From Methylococcaceae bacterium (lineage in GTDB: Bacteria > Pseudomonadota > Gammaproteobacteria > Methylococcales > Methylomonadaceae), in assembly GCA_021647145.1 (NCBI GenBank), contig JAKIVF010000011.1, positions 1-44,523 of the forward strand: a stretch of 44,523 nt of DNA, read 5' to 3'. Under the pieces are notes generated by a model. It saw only the letters and a list, made by a program, of their open reading frames with translations. It did no database searches and had not been told where the DNA came from. Position numbers and translations under genes: made by a program. The first letter of the stretch is position 1. Every line of letters begins with the position of its first letter. Shown here one piece after another: positions 9,037-17,144 of this stretch.

Positions 9037-11364
9037 ATGGCAATTGATCTGGATGATGAAATATTACAAGATTTTCTAGTAGAAGCAGGTGAAATTCTTG
9101 AATTACTGGGGGAGCAACTGGTGGAGCTTGAGCAATCACCAGATAATTTTGACTTACTAAATGCTATTTTTCGAGGTTTTCATACCATTAAAGGAGGAGC
9201 TGGTTTTTTAGCTTTAGATCCTTTAGTTGCTGTTTGTCATAAGGCTGAGGATGTTTTTGATATATTGAGACAGGGCGAACGTCAAGTATCTGCTGAATTA
9301 ATGGATGTTATTCTGGAAGTTGTTGATATTGTTAACGTAATGTTTGATCAGGTTAAGACTGGTGTTGACCCAGAAGAGGCTGATGAAAGTTTGTTGACAA
9401 GATTGCAAACTTTTACTCGTGCAGGAGCAGAAAAAACAGATGAAGTTGATCCAGAACCTGTTGAAGCTGTTGAAACATCATCTGTAGAAGAAACTGTGGC
9501 AGAACATTCAGCTGCTACTGATATAGTTGAGCAACAGTTTGGAGCAATGTTTGATGATGTTTCAGGTGCGTTAGATGAGACTGAAACCACGATCATAAAT
9601 CCTGCAGAAAAAGAAATTACAAAGTCAGAAGTTAACCCAGGTGATATAACAGAAGAAGAGTTTGATAATTTGTTAGATGATTTGCATGGTAAAGGATCTT
9701 TCTCGGCAAAAAGTTTATTAGATGATAAAAAAAATGAGTCAGGCCCTGTAGAAAAAGAAATCACAAAGTCAGAAATTAATCCGGGTGATATAACGGAAGA
9801 AGAATTCGATAATTTATTAGATGAATTGCATGGTAAAGGATCTTTCTCAGCAAAAAGTTTGTTGGATGAAAAGGTGGTTGAGCAAATTTCTTCAGGAGAT
9901 ATAACCGAAGAGGAGTTTGATAATTTATTAGATGAGCTTCATGGGAAAGGAAAATTTAATAGCTCGGTTGCTGAGAGAAATACAAAGAAAAAAGAAATTG
10001 TACCGGAAGTTAGTGTTACAACAAATAATGAAGATGCTGAGCCACAAAAAGAAAATTTACCCGAGCATGTGGAACCAGCGCTTAAAAACGAACCAGAGAA
10101 CTTACAAGAAAAAACTAAACCAGCAAAAGCACCTGTAAAAGAAAAAGCGCCAGCAAAAGCAAAAGGAGCTTCAAAAGCAGCACCCCCACAAGCTGAAACA
10201 ACTGTACGAGTCGATACCCATATTCTTGATGAGATTATGAATATGGTTGGAGAACTGGTTTTAGTCAGAAATAGATTTCAAACGCTCAAAGCTTCTGAAG
10301 ATGAAGCAAACGAGCCTTTAGCCAAGGCTGTTTCAAATTTAGATGTTGTGACTGCAGATTTGCAGTTAGCTGTGATGAAAACAAGAATGCAACCAATAAA
10401 GAAAGTATTTGGACGTTTTCCTCGCGTTGTTAGGGATCTCTCTAGAAGTCTTAAAAAAGAGATTAAGCTCGAGTTGGTTGGAGAGGAAACAGATTTAGAT
10501 AAAAACCTAGTTGAAGCGTTAGCTGATCCATTAGTGCATTTAGTTAGAAATGCAGTGGATCACGGGATAGAATCGCCTGACGATAGAGAGGCAGTAGGAA
10601 AGCAGAGAGAAGGTCTTGTGGTGTTATCCGCATCACAGGAAGGAGACCATATTCAGTTGTCGATTAAGGACAATGGCAAAGGGATGAATGCCAATGTACT
10701 TAGGAAAGTGGTTGTTGAAAAAGGATTAATGGATGAAGAAACTGCACAAAGACTTGATGATAAGGAATGTTTTAACCTGATATTTATGCCTGGATTTTCA
10801 ACTAAAGCAGAAATTTCAGACGTATCAGGACGTGGAGTGGGAATGGATGTTGTAAAAACCCGCATTAATCAAATGAATGGCGTAGTTGAAATAGATTCGA
10901 TAGAAGGCGAAGGTAGTACCATTATTATCAAAGTGCCCCTAACTCTCGCCATTATGCCCACACTCATGGTTATTCTTGGAGGCCAGGCATTTGCTCTTCC
11001 TTTAGCAAGTGTTCTAGAAATATTAGATTTAGATTTGAGAACAACTAATGTAGTTGATGGACAGTTAGTCATTATGGTTAGGGATAGAGCTTTACCTTTA
11101 TTTTTTCTAAGTGATTGGTTGGTTAATGATCCGAATTATGTGGCTGATAAGCAAACAACGGGGCATGTTGTTGTTGTTAACTCAGGCGGTAGACAAATTG
11201 GTTTTGTCGTTGACCAGCTGATTGGACAGGAAGAAGTTGTTATAAAACCTTTAGGAGCTAAATTGCATGGATTAGATGGCTTGGCAGGTGCAACAATTAC
11301 AGGTGATGGACAAATTGCATTGATTCTAGATGTTCCAGGGTTAATGAAAAGATATGTGGCATAG
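9037..11364 (+). CDS. cheA: CheA, chemotaxis histidine kinase
   Basis: This 775-residue kinase has an N-terminal Hpt domain with the phosphorylated His in FHTIKGGAGFLAL (about residue 48), a long acidic/lysine-rich linker (about residues 125-385), dimerisation helices (DEIMNMVGELVLVRNRF), an HATPase domain (LVRNAVDHGIE, DNGKGM, GRGVGMDV) and a C-terminal CheW-like regulatory domain. It passes phosphate to CheY and CheB. The linker carries three near-identical repeats (separate entry). There is no obvious P2 domain of the E. coli type; the repeats may take part of its place. Confidence 0.97.
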   Translation: MAIDLDDEILQDFLVEAGEILELLGEQLVELEQSPDNFDLLNAIFRGFHTIKGGAGFLALDPLVAVCHKAEDVFDILRQGERQVSAELMDVILEVVDIVNVMFDQVKTGVDPEEADESLLTRLQTFTRAGAEKTDEVDPEPVEAVETSSVEETVAEHSAATDIVEQQFGAMFDDVSGALDETETTIINPAEKEITKSEVNPGDITEEEFDNLLDDLHGKGSFSAKSLLDDKKNESGPVEKEITKSEINPGDITEEEFDNLLDELHGKGSFSAKSLLDEKVVEQISSGDITEEEFDNLLDELHGKGKFNSSVAERNTKKKEIVPEVSVTTNNEDAEPQKENLPEHVEPALKNEPENLQEKTKPAKAPVKEKAPAKAKGASKAAPPQAETTVRVDTHILDEIMNMVGELVLVRNRFQTLKASEDEANEPLAKAVSNLDVVTADLQLAVMKTRMQPIKKVFGRFPRVVRDLSRSLKKEIKLELVGEETDLDKNLVEALADPLVHLVRNAVDHGIESPDDREAVGKQREGLVVLSASQEGDHIQLSIKDNGKGMNANVLRKVVVEKGLMDEETAQRLDDKECFNLIFMPGFSTKAEISDVSGRGVGMDVVKTRINQMNGVVEIDSIEGEGSTIIIKVPLTLAIMPTLMVILGGQAFALPLASVLEILDLDLRTTNVVDGQLVIMVRDRALPLFFLSDWLVNDPNYVADKQTTGHVVVVNSGGRQIGFVVDQLIGQEEVVIKPLGAKLHGLDGLAGATITGDGQIALILDVPGLMKRYVA
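9607..9954 (+). repeat. Triplicated motif in the CheA linker
   Basis: Three in-frame copies of a unit with the core GDITEEEFDNLLDELHGKG lie in the CheA linker. Copies 1 and 2 (from about 9607 and 9751) also share the leader EKEITKSE(V/I)NPG and the tail SFSAKSLLD. Copy 3 (from about 9895) keeps the core only. DNA identity between copies is high but not perfect, so the duplications are recent or constrained. The core looks like a short amphipathic binding helix. Confidence 0.9.
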
Positions 11365-11379
11365 TTTTGTTTTATAGAA

Positions 11380-12471
11380 ATGACTATTCGTGTATTAATT
11401 GTCGATGACTCTACTTTTATATGTAAAAGTATACAAAGAATACTAGAGGAAGAGGCAGACTTTAAAATTGTTGGTTTTGCATTAAACGGTGAAGAAGCTG
11501 TTGCTTTGTCTGCTCAATTAAAGCCTGATGTTATTACCATGGATGTTGAAATGCCGATTATGGACGGTATTACAGCAGTTAAACAAATCATGGCTGAATG
11601 TCCTACTGCTATATTAATGTTTTCGGCATCAACAAAAATAGGTGCTAAAGCAACGCTTGATGCACTTGATGCAGGAGCTATTGATTTTTTACCAAAACAA
11701 TTAGATCAAATTGATGGTAATAAAAAATTAGCTAAACGGGTACTTAGACTAAATGTTCGTAATGTTGCAAAGCAGACTAAAAAAATCAATTCAATTTTTG
11801 ATGCTAGTTCTGATAAAACAGGTATCCGTTTAAAATTAAAACCACCTTCAGATAGCGCAAAAAATCAAAAACAGCTTTTATCTACCGTTAGAACTAATAA
11901 TAGAAAAATTGAATTGTTAGTGATAATTGCTTCCACTGGAGGGCCTGTTGCAATTCAAAAAGTGCTAGCTCAGCTTTCAGCTAATTGCCCATTTCCAGTT
12001 TTAGTCGTTCAGCATATGCCTAAAGATTTTACCAGCAGTTTTGCTGAAAGATTAAATCAAGTCTGCCAAGTGAAAGTAAAAGAAGCGGTTGATGGTGATA
12101 GTTTGATTGCTGGAGAGGTTTTAGTCGGGCCAGGAGGAATGCAAATGGAAGTGAATAGTTTTTTAGGAAAGAAAAAAATTTCAATTCGAACAAAACAAGA
12201 AGGTGAGCTATTCAGTCCTTGTGCCGATATAACGTTAGCATCAATTTTAGAACATTACTCCGCTAATGTTTTGACTTTAGTTTTAACTGGAATGGGGACT
12301 GATGGAAAAGAGGGAGCCATAAAACTAAAACAGAAAGGGTTTTCAATTTGGGCTCAGGATGAGGCCAGTTCAATTATTTACGGAATGCCTAAAGCAATTG
12401 TTGATGCAAACCTTGCGGATAAGGTTTTAAGTCTTGATGAAATAGCGCATGAATTTACAAGAATAAGCTAA
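11380..12471 (+). CDS. cheB: CheB, chemoreceptor methylesterase/deamidase
   Basis: This 363-residue protein has an N-terminal receiver domain (LIVDDSTFICK; phospho-Asp in ITMDVEMPIMDG, about residue 57) and a C-terminal methylesterase domain with catalytic Ser in IASTGGP, His in VVQHMP and Asp in LTGMGTDG. It removes methyl groups from receptors for adaptation. The segment between the domains is moderately long. The stop shares a base with the motC start, indicating coupling. Confidence 0.95.
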   Translation: MTIRVLIVDDSTFICKSIQRILEEEADFKIVGFALNGEEAVALSAQLKPDVITMDVEMPIMDGITAVKQIMAECPTAILMFSASTKIGAKATLDALDAGAIDFLPKQLDQIDGNKKLAKRVLRLNVRNVAKQTKKINSIFDASSDKTGIRLKLKPPSDSAKNQKQLLSTVRTNNRKIELLVIIASTGGPVAIQKVLAQLSANCPFPVLVVQHMPKDFTSSFAERLNQVCQVKVKEAVDGDSLIAGEVLVGPGGMQMEVNSFLGKKKISIRTKQEGELFSPCADITLASILEHYSANVLTLVLTGMGTDGKEGAIKLKQKGFSIWAQDEASSIIYGMPKAIVDANLADKVLSLDEIAHEFTRIS

Positions 12472-13229
12472 TGGATATTTTAAGTATTATTGGTGTTTTA
12501 TTAGGTTTTGCTGCAATTTTAGGTGGAAACTTTTTAGAAGGTGGAAGTTTAAGTTCTTTAATTAATTATCCCGCTTTACTTATTGTATTAGGGGGTACAT
12601 TAGGCGCGACATTATTACATTTTCCTACACGGATAATTTTTCATAGTATTAAAGTCCTACTGCTTATTATTAAGCCAAGAAAATTTTTACTTGGGAAGCA
12701 ACTAAAAAAAGTTGTAGCCTGGAGTCATATAGCACGAAAAGAAGGATTGTTAGGTCTGGAAAATGCTGCAGATAAAGAGAGTGACTCTTTTGCCAAAAAA
12801 GGTTTGTTGCTCTTGGTTGATGGTGGTGATCCAGAATTAATCAGAAATTATTTAGATGTTGAGCTTAATACGATTGAGCATGAGGAAATGCAAGCAGCTA
12901 AGGTTTATGAAGCAATGGGTGGTTATGCGCCCACAATCGGTATTATTGGTGCTGTAGTGGGTTTAATTCATGTTATGCAAAACTTAACAGACCCTGCGTC
13001 GTTAGGCGCGGGTATTGCGACTGCTTTTGTCGCGACTATTTATGGCGTTGGGTTTGCAAATTTATTATTTCTACCTATTTCAAATAAATTAAAAGCCCAG
13101 GCTTATGCTCTTTTACAAGCCAAAGAAATGTTGCAAGAAGGTATTGTTGCCATTGCGGATGGGGAAAACCCCAGGAATATAGAATTAAAATTGTCTGGCT
13201 ATATTACACCTAATAATTCTAATGGCTAG
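12471..13229 (+). CDS. motC: MotC/PomA-type flagellar stator subunit
   Basis: This 252-residue MotA-family protein has four membrane helices: N-terminal ILSIIGVLLGFAAILGGN, a second near residue 30, then GYAPTIGIIGAVVGLIHVM and GIATAFVATIYGVGFANLL at about residues 150-205. It pairs with the MotD-type protein encoded next to conduct ions and drive the motor. Position after cheB matches motC of Pseudomonas, where MotCD is a second stator set. Whether it uses H+ or Na+ cannot be told here. Confidence 0.9.
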   Translation: MDILSIIGVLLGFAAILGGNFLEGGSLSSLINYPALLIVLGGTLGATLLHFPTRIIFHSIKVLLLIIKPRKFLLGKQLKKVVAWSHIARKEGLLGLENAADKESDSFAKKGLLLLVDGGDPELIRNYLDVELNTIEHEEMQAAKVYEAMGGYAPTIGIIGAVVGLIHVMQNLTDPASLGAGIATAFVATIYGVGFANLLFLPISNKLKAQAYALLQAKEMLQEGIVAIADGENPRNIELKLSGYITPNNSNG

Positions 13230-14073
13230 AGACCGGCGTAAGAAAAATTCTTTTGAACAAGTCGATAACCATGAGAGATGGTTAGTTTCTTATGCTGATT
13301 TTGTTACCTTATTATTTGCATTGTTTGTTGTCCTTTATGCTCTTGCTATAGAGAACGATGAAAAATATGAGGTGTTGGTGGAGGCTTTGGGTGGGGCCTT
13401 TTCAGGAGATCATCAGCCATTAAAAGTCAATTCTCCCATATCTGTAGGAGAAGATCCAACAACGATTAAGCCAATTATCTTAGATAATCCAATTGTTGCT
13501 GTAGAAGAACAGAGTAATGATCATCAGGCTTTGAGTGAAAAAATATTAAAAGAAAGACGTATGTTACAAATGATTGCAGAACAATTTGAAGATGTTTTGC
13601 AACCCTTTGTGAAAAATGATTTAGTTAAAGTGAAACGAAATGATTTTTGGATAGAACTTGAAATGAATAGTGAACTACTATTTTTAAGTGGTGAAGCTGA
13701 ATTATCAAGTAAAGCAACCCCTGTTCTTAAAAAAGTTGCTGATTTGGTAAGGAGAATGCCAAATGTGATAAATATTGAAGGACATACAGACAATGTGTCG
13801 ATTGAGACAATTGAATTTCCTTCAAATTGGGAATTGTCCTCGGCGCGAGCTACTGCTGTAGTTAGAGAATTTGTTAAAAATGGAATTGCGCCTAAACGAT
13901 TATCTGCAATTGGCTATGGAGAATTTCATCCTGCTGCCGATAACACCAGTAAGAAAGGAAGAATTAAAAATCGGCGCGTCGTGTTGGTGTTAATGTCTCA
14001 AGTTTTTTCACGATACGGAATGAGTGATAAAGAAAGAGCTAATTTATTAAACTTAGGAATGGAAAATAAATAA
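13222..14073 (+). CDS. motD: MotD/MotB-type stator subunit with peptidoglycan-binding domain
   Basis: This 283-residue protein has the MotB plan: a basic N-terminus, one membrane helix with the ion-carrying Asp (WLVSYADFVTLLFALFVVLY, about residues 20-40), a periplasmic linker and an OmpA-like domain (INIEGHTDN, SSARATAVV, GYGEFHP, KNRRVVLVL). The domain anchors the stator to the wall. It overlaps motC by 8 bases, so the two subunits are probably made in equal amounts. Confidence 0.92.
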   Translation: MARDRRKKNSFEQVDNHERWLVSYADFVTLLFALFVVLYALAIENDEKYEVLVEALGGAFSGDHQPLKVNSPISVGEDPTTIKPIILDNPIVAVEEQSNDHQALSEKILKERRMLQMIAEQFEDVLQPFVKNDLVKVKRNDFWIELEMNSELLFLSGEAELSSKATPVLKKVADLVRRMPNVINIEGHTDNVSIETIEFPSNWELSSARATAVVREFVKNGIAPKRLSAIGYGEFHPAADNTSKKGRIKNRRVVLVLMSQVFSRYGMSDKERANLLNLGMENK

Positions 14074-14105
14074 CTTATATAGTCTAGTTAGCCTTTTTGT
14101 CCGTC

Positions 14106-14149
14106 ATCGTTTGTATTGCATGCTACGAAAATTCTGCTATACAAACGAT
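14106..14149. repeat. Perfect 11-bp inverted repeat (hairpin) between motD and parC
   Basis: ATCGTTTGTAT at 14106-14116 is the exact reverse complement of 14139-14149, with a 22-base loop. It lies just after GCCTTTTTGTCCGTC, a sequence also seen at other palindromic units in this window (19333, 32198, 43147). It may act as a transcription end or processing site after motD, or be a decayed MITE-like unit. There is no long T run, so a classic terminator is not supported. Confidence 0.6.
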
Positions 14150-14238
14150 AACAAATATAAACTCTAATAATATACAATTTATTTGTTTTTCCCTTATCTA
14201 ATTCCCATTCCTTAAAAACTGCTGAAATGTAGGTGTGT

Positions 14239-15042
14239 ATGAAAATCTGGGCGGTATCAAATCAAAAAGGAGGCGTAGGGAAAACAACAACGGTTGTTTC
14301 CTTGGCAGGCCTGTTATCTTTAAGAGGGTTTAGAGTCTTAGTAGTAGATCTTGATCCACATTGTTCATTAACCAGTTATTTTAAATTGAACCCGGATGAT
14401 ATAGAGTTAAGTGTTTATAACCTTTTTCAAGAAACAGGACAAAAAAAGAAAGATATTTCTCCAGTACCTTATATTCAGAAAACAAAATTTGATGGATTAT
14501 CTGTTTTACCTGCTTCTATAGCTATAGCAACATTAGATAGACAAGTTGCTACATTAGGTGGGATGGGGCTAGTTATAACCCATGCATTAAAGAAAGTCTC
14601 CGGTGATTATGATTATGTCATTATTGATAGCCCACCTATGCTAGGTGTTTTGATGATTAATGCTTTAGCGGCCTGTCAGCATATTGTTATTCCAACTTTA
14701 TCCGAACATCTTGCGTTAAAAGGGTTAGAACGGATGGTTCATACTTTGCAAATGGTGTTTAAATCAAGAAAAGTACACCCAGACTTTACTATAGTTCCTA
14801 CTATGTTTGATAAACGGACAAGAGCAGCTAAAGACAGTTTGGTTTTATTAAAGCAGAGATACCCTAAAAACATTTGGAATTCAGTTATCCCTGTTGATAC
14901 GAAAATAAGAGATGCTAGTCATCTGGGTATTCCGGCTCCCCTAATTGATCAAGATTCAAAATCTGTAGTGGCTTATACAGAATTATTAGGGGTGTTGCTG
15001 CATGAAAATGTTGAAGTAGAAAGAGAAATGGCACTAAATTAG
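14239..15042 (+). CDS. parC: ParC-like ParA ATPase for polar chemotaxis array placement
   Basis: This ParA/MinD-family ATPase of 267 residues starts MKIWAVSNQKGGVGKTTT, with the deviant Walker A, DLDPHCSLTSYF, DSPPMLGVL and a C-terminal ParA fold. In Pseudomonas and Vibrio the ParA homologue at this place (between motD and cheW) positions chemotaxis arrays at the pole. ATG 14239 is preferred over an in-frame GTG six bases earlier, because it gives the family N-terminus and follows GTAGGTG. The preceding gap of about 160 bases may hold its own promoter. Confidence 0.88.
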   Translation: MKIWAVSNQKGGVGKTTTVVSLAGLLSLRGFRVLVVDLDPHCSLTSYFKLNPDDIELSVYNLFQETGQKKKDISPVPYIQKTKFDGLSVLPASIAIATLDRQVATLGGMGLVITHALKKVSGDYDYVIIDSPPMLGVLMINALAACQHIVIPTLSEHLALKGLERMVHTLQMVFKSRKVHPDFTIVPTMFDKRTRAAKDSLVLLKQRYPKNIWNSVIPVDTKIRDASHLGIPAPLIDQDSKSVVAYTELLGVLLHENVEVEREMALN

Positions 15043-15079
15043 CCTGAAGGCCTATAAACCTAAAAAACCAGGTAAATTA

Positions 15080-15274
15080 ATGAACCATAAAAAAAATAAT
15101 CAGAAAATTATTCATCAAAAACTAGCTTTAGATACTTATTTTAGTGCCATGCTTGATGATATTCCTAAGGAACAATCAATTGAGAAAGGGTCGTCAGTGA
15201 TTGTTGATACCGACAGGATGGTTTCTTGTAAAAAAATGGATATAAATTTCAGCAATGATTTAACTTTCAACTAG
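15080..15274 (+). CDS. Short ParP-like remnant lacking the CheW domain
   Basis: This 64-residue ORF lies exactly where ParP (a CheW-domain partner of ParC) sits in related clusters. The N-terminal phrase QKLALDTYFSAMLDDIP resembles the conserved start of such proteins, but the ORF stops before any CheW domain. A good ribosome site (CAGGTAAATTA) precedes the ATG. It may be a truncated parP kept as a short peptide, or a remnant. The match is by position and a short motif only. Confidence 0.5.
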   Translation: MNHKKNNQKIIHQKLALDTYFSAMLDDIPKEQSIEKGSSVIVDTDRMVSCKKMDINFSNDLTFN

Positions 15275-15312
15275 AATTGATAATAGATAATTTAAGACTT
15301 TGGTGAACGGAA

Positions 15313-15780
15313 ATGAGTGAAGAAGATAAACAAGACGATCCAATTATGCAATGGGTTACTTTTAGATTAGGTGATGAGAAATACGGTATCAATGTTATGC
15401 AGGTACAGGAGGTATTAAGAATAACCGAAATTGCCCCTGTACCTGGGGCCCCTCCTTATGTATTAGGCATTATTAACCTTAGAGGTAATGTTGTTACTGT
15501 TATTGATACGCGCAATCGTTTTGGGCTAATGTCTAAAGAGACTGATGACTCATCACGTGTTGTTATTATAGAAACAGAAAATCACATTATTGGAATTTTA
15601 GTTGATAGTGTCGCTGAAGTTGTTGAGTTGAGAGCTTCAGAAATGGAAAACGCACCTAATGTAGGGAATGAAGAATCATCAAAATATATTCAAGGAGTCA
15701 CGAGTACAGAAAACGAGCTTTTAATTTTAGTAGATTTAAATAAATTTCTAAGTGATGAAGCAAAAGAAGAATTATTTTAA
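15313..15780 (+). CDS. cheW: CheW, chemotaxis coupling protein
   Basis: This 155-residue single CheW domain has typical phrases: WVTFRLGDEKYGINVMQVQEV, then VPGAPPYVLGIINLRGNVVTVID, IIGILVDSVAEVVEL and IQGVTSTENELLILVDL. It links receptors to CheA. It is the last recognisable gene of the flagellar/chemotaxis run. The group II intron begins 67 bases after its stop, so any downstream gene of the ancestral cluster has been separated from it. Confidence 0.96.
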   Translation: MSEEDKQDDPIMQWVTFRLGDEKYGINVMQVQEVLRITEIAPVPGAPPYVLGIINLRGNVVTVIDTRNRFGLMSKETDDSSRVVIIETENHIIGILVDSVAEVVELRASEMENAPNVGNEESSKYIQGVTSTENELLILVDLNKFLSDEAKEELF

Positions 15781-15846
15781 CCTTGAATAATAAGTTGCAT
15801 ATTACTTTGTTTCTAAATAATAGTTAGGCTTGTTTTTTTAGGGTTA

Positions 15847-17144
15847 GTGCGTCAAGCGAAGCTTGATGCATCTTACAGGGTGCAAGTCCCTGTCGGGTAA
15901 GGGCTAATCACCCACCCGTATCGAGTGTTGCGCCTATGGCGGAGATTGGGATTAGCGAATGCTTTTCAGTGACAGCGTCACAACCAAACGAACAAGATAG
16001 GTGAAGCGTACACAGAGAATCTTATAGGCCATAGGGGATGCGTGTCCCTGAAGTGCTGGTATCGCTCCGAAAACAAAATAAAGTTCTGATTGACGAGGTT
16101 TGTAACGCAACCGAAGTCCAAGTAAAGCAATCGACCTGATGAGATTGTGGCGAATCAGCGGAGTTATTAAGCCGTGGCATGTAGGAAGAGATGGATCAGG
16201 AACTTGAGAGATCCGCAGTTGCTCCTATAAGGAAATAGGTAGGGACGTTAAGCTTAAAAGCAAGACAGATCGAAGGCGCTGTGGAAGTCGGATCAGCTCA
16301 TAGTAGTCTGAGGGCGGGAAAGCCGTCTACATGGCGAAGGGGCTGACAGTTATGTTTAGAGGTTAACAGATACATAGTCTGGACAAAGTAGGGCTGGAAA
16401 CACTATGAAAACCGAATTATCCGCTATTGCATTTAAAGCAACAAGCCACCCCAAGCACAGGTTTCAGAATTTATATGGACAACTAGATTCTGATCTTCTG
16501 TATCAAAGCTGGGGTCAACTTAACAAGCAAGCGGCGGCAGGTATAGATGGGATAAGCATTCCAAAATACCAAAGCCACTTGCCAGAAAATATCCAACGAT
16601 TGGAAGAAGAGCTACAAACTAAGCAATACCGTAGTTCAGACATCAAACGAGTCTTTATCCCGAAAGCCAATGGAAAACAAAGGCCACTGGGGCTACCGAC
16701 GGTAGACGATAAAATTGTACAGCAGAGTGTCAGCCAGATACTGCAAAGTATCTGGGAACAAGATTTTCTGCGGAACAGTTACGGATACCGACCGAATAAA
16801 AGTGCCCATCAAGCGGTACTCAGTCTAGGGTTAAACTTACAGTACAAGGGATATGGATATATAGTTGAAGCCGATATAAAAGGCTTCTTCGATAACATGA
16901 ACCATGACTGGTTAATCCGAATGCTGAAGCAGCGTATTGATGACAAGGCATTGTTAAGCCTGATAAAACAGTGGTTGAAAGCGCGAGTGAAAACAGTGGA
17001 TGGAAAAGTAAGCAAACCCGAGGCAGGCACACCGCAAGGTGGCGTTATTAGTCCGGTGTTAGCTAACATCTATCTGCATTATGCGCTAGACCTTTGGTTT
17101 GAAAAGGCAGTGAAACCGAAAATGAAAGGCCGAATAATGCTAAT
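15847..17144 (+). mobile_element. Group II intron, 5' part only (3' half missing)
   Basis: The intron 5' end is set by GTGCGTC at 15847 (consensus GUGYG). It is followed by about 550 bases of structured leader rich in paired GC elements (for example ACAGGGTGCAAGTCCCTGT at about 15875), typical of ribozyme domains I-III, and then a maturase ORF in the domain IV position. Sequence of intron type stops at 17144, where an IS element begins. No domain V/VI-like sequence was found on the far side of the IS. The element therefore cannot splice or move on its own. Confidence 0.85.
16405..17144 (+). pseudogene. ltrA: Group II intron reverse transcriptase/maturase, truncated
   Basis: The frame opens at ATG 16405 and reads as a group II intron-encoded protein: FQNLYGQLDSDLLYQSW, AAAGIDGISIPKY, RRVFIPK-like VFIPKANGKQRPLGLP, YGYRPNKSAHQAV, EADIKGFFDNM (first catalytic Asp) and GTPQGGVISPVLANIYLHYALD. 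It breaks off at MLMR, right before the expected YADD catalytic box, because the IS is inserted there. The few codons after 17144 come from the IS. The thumb, maturase and endonuclease regions are absent, so it is inactive. Confidence 0.9.
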
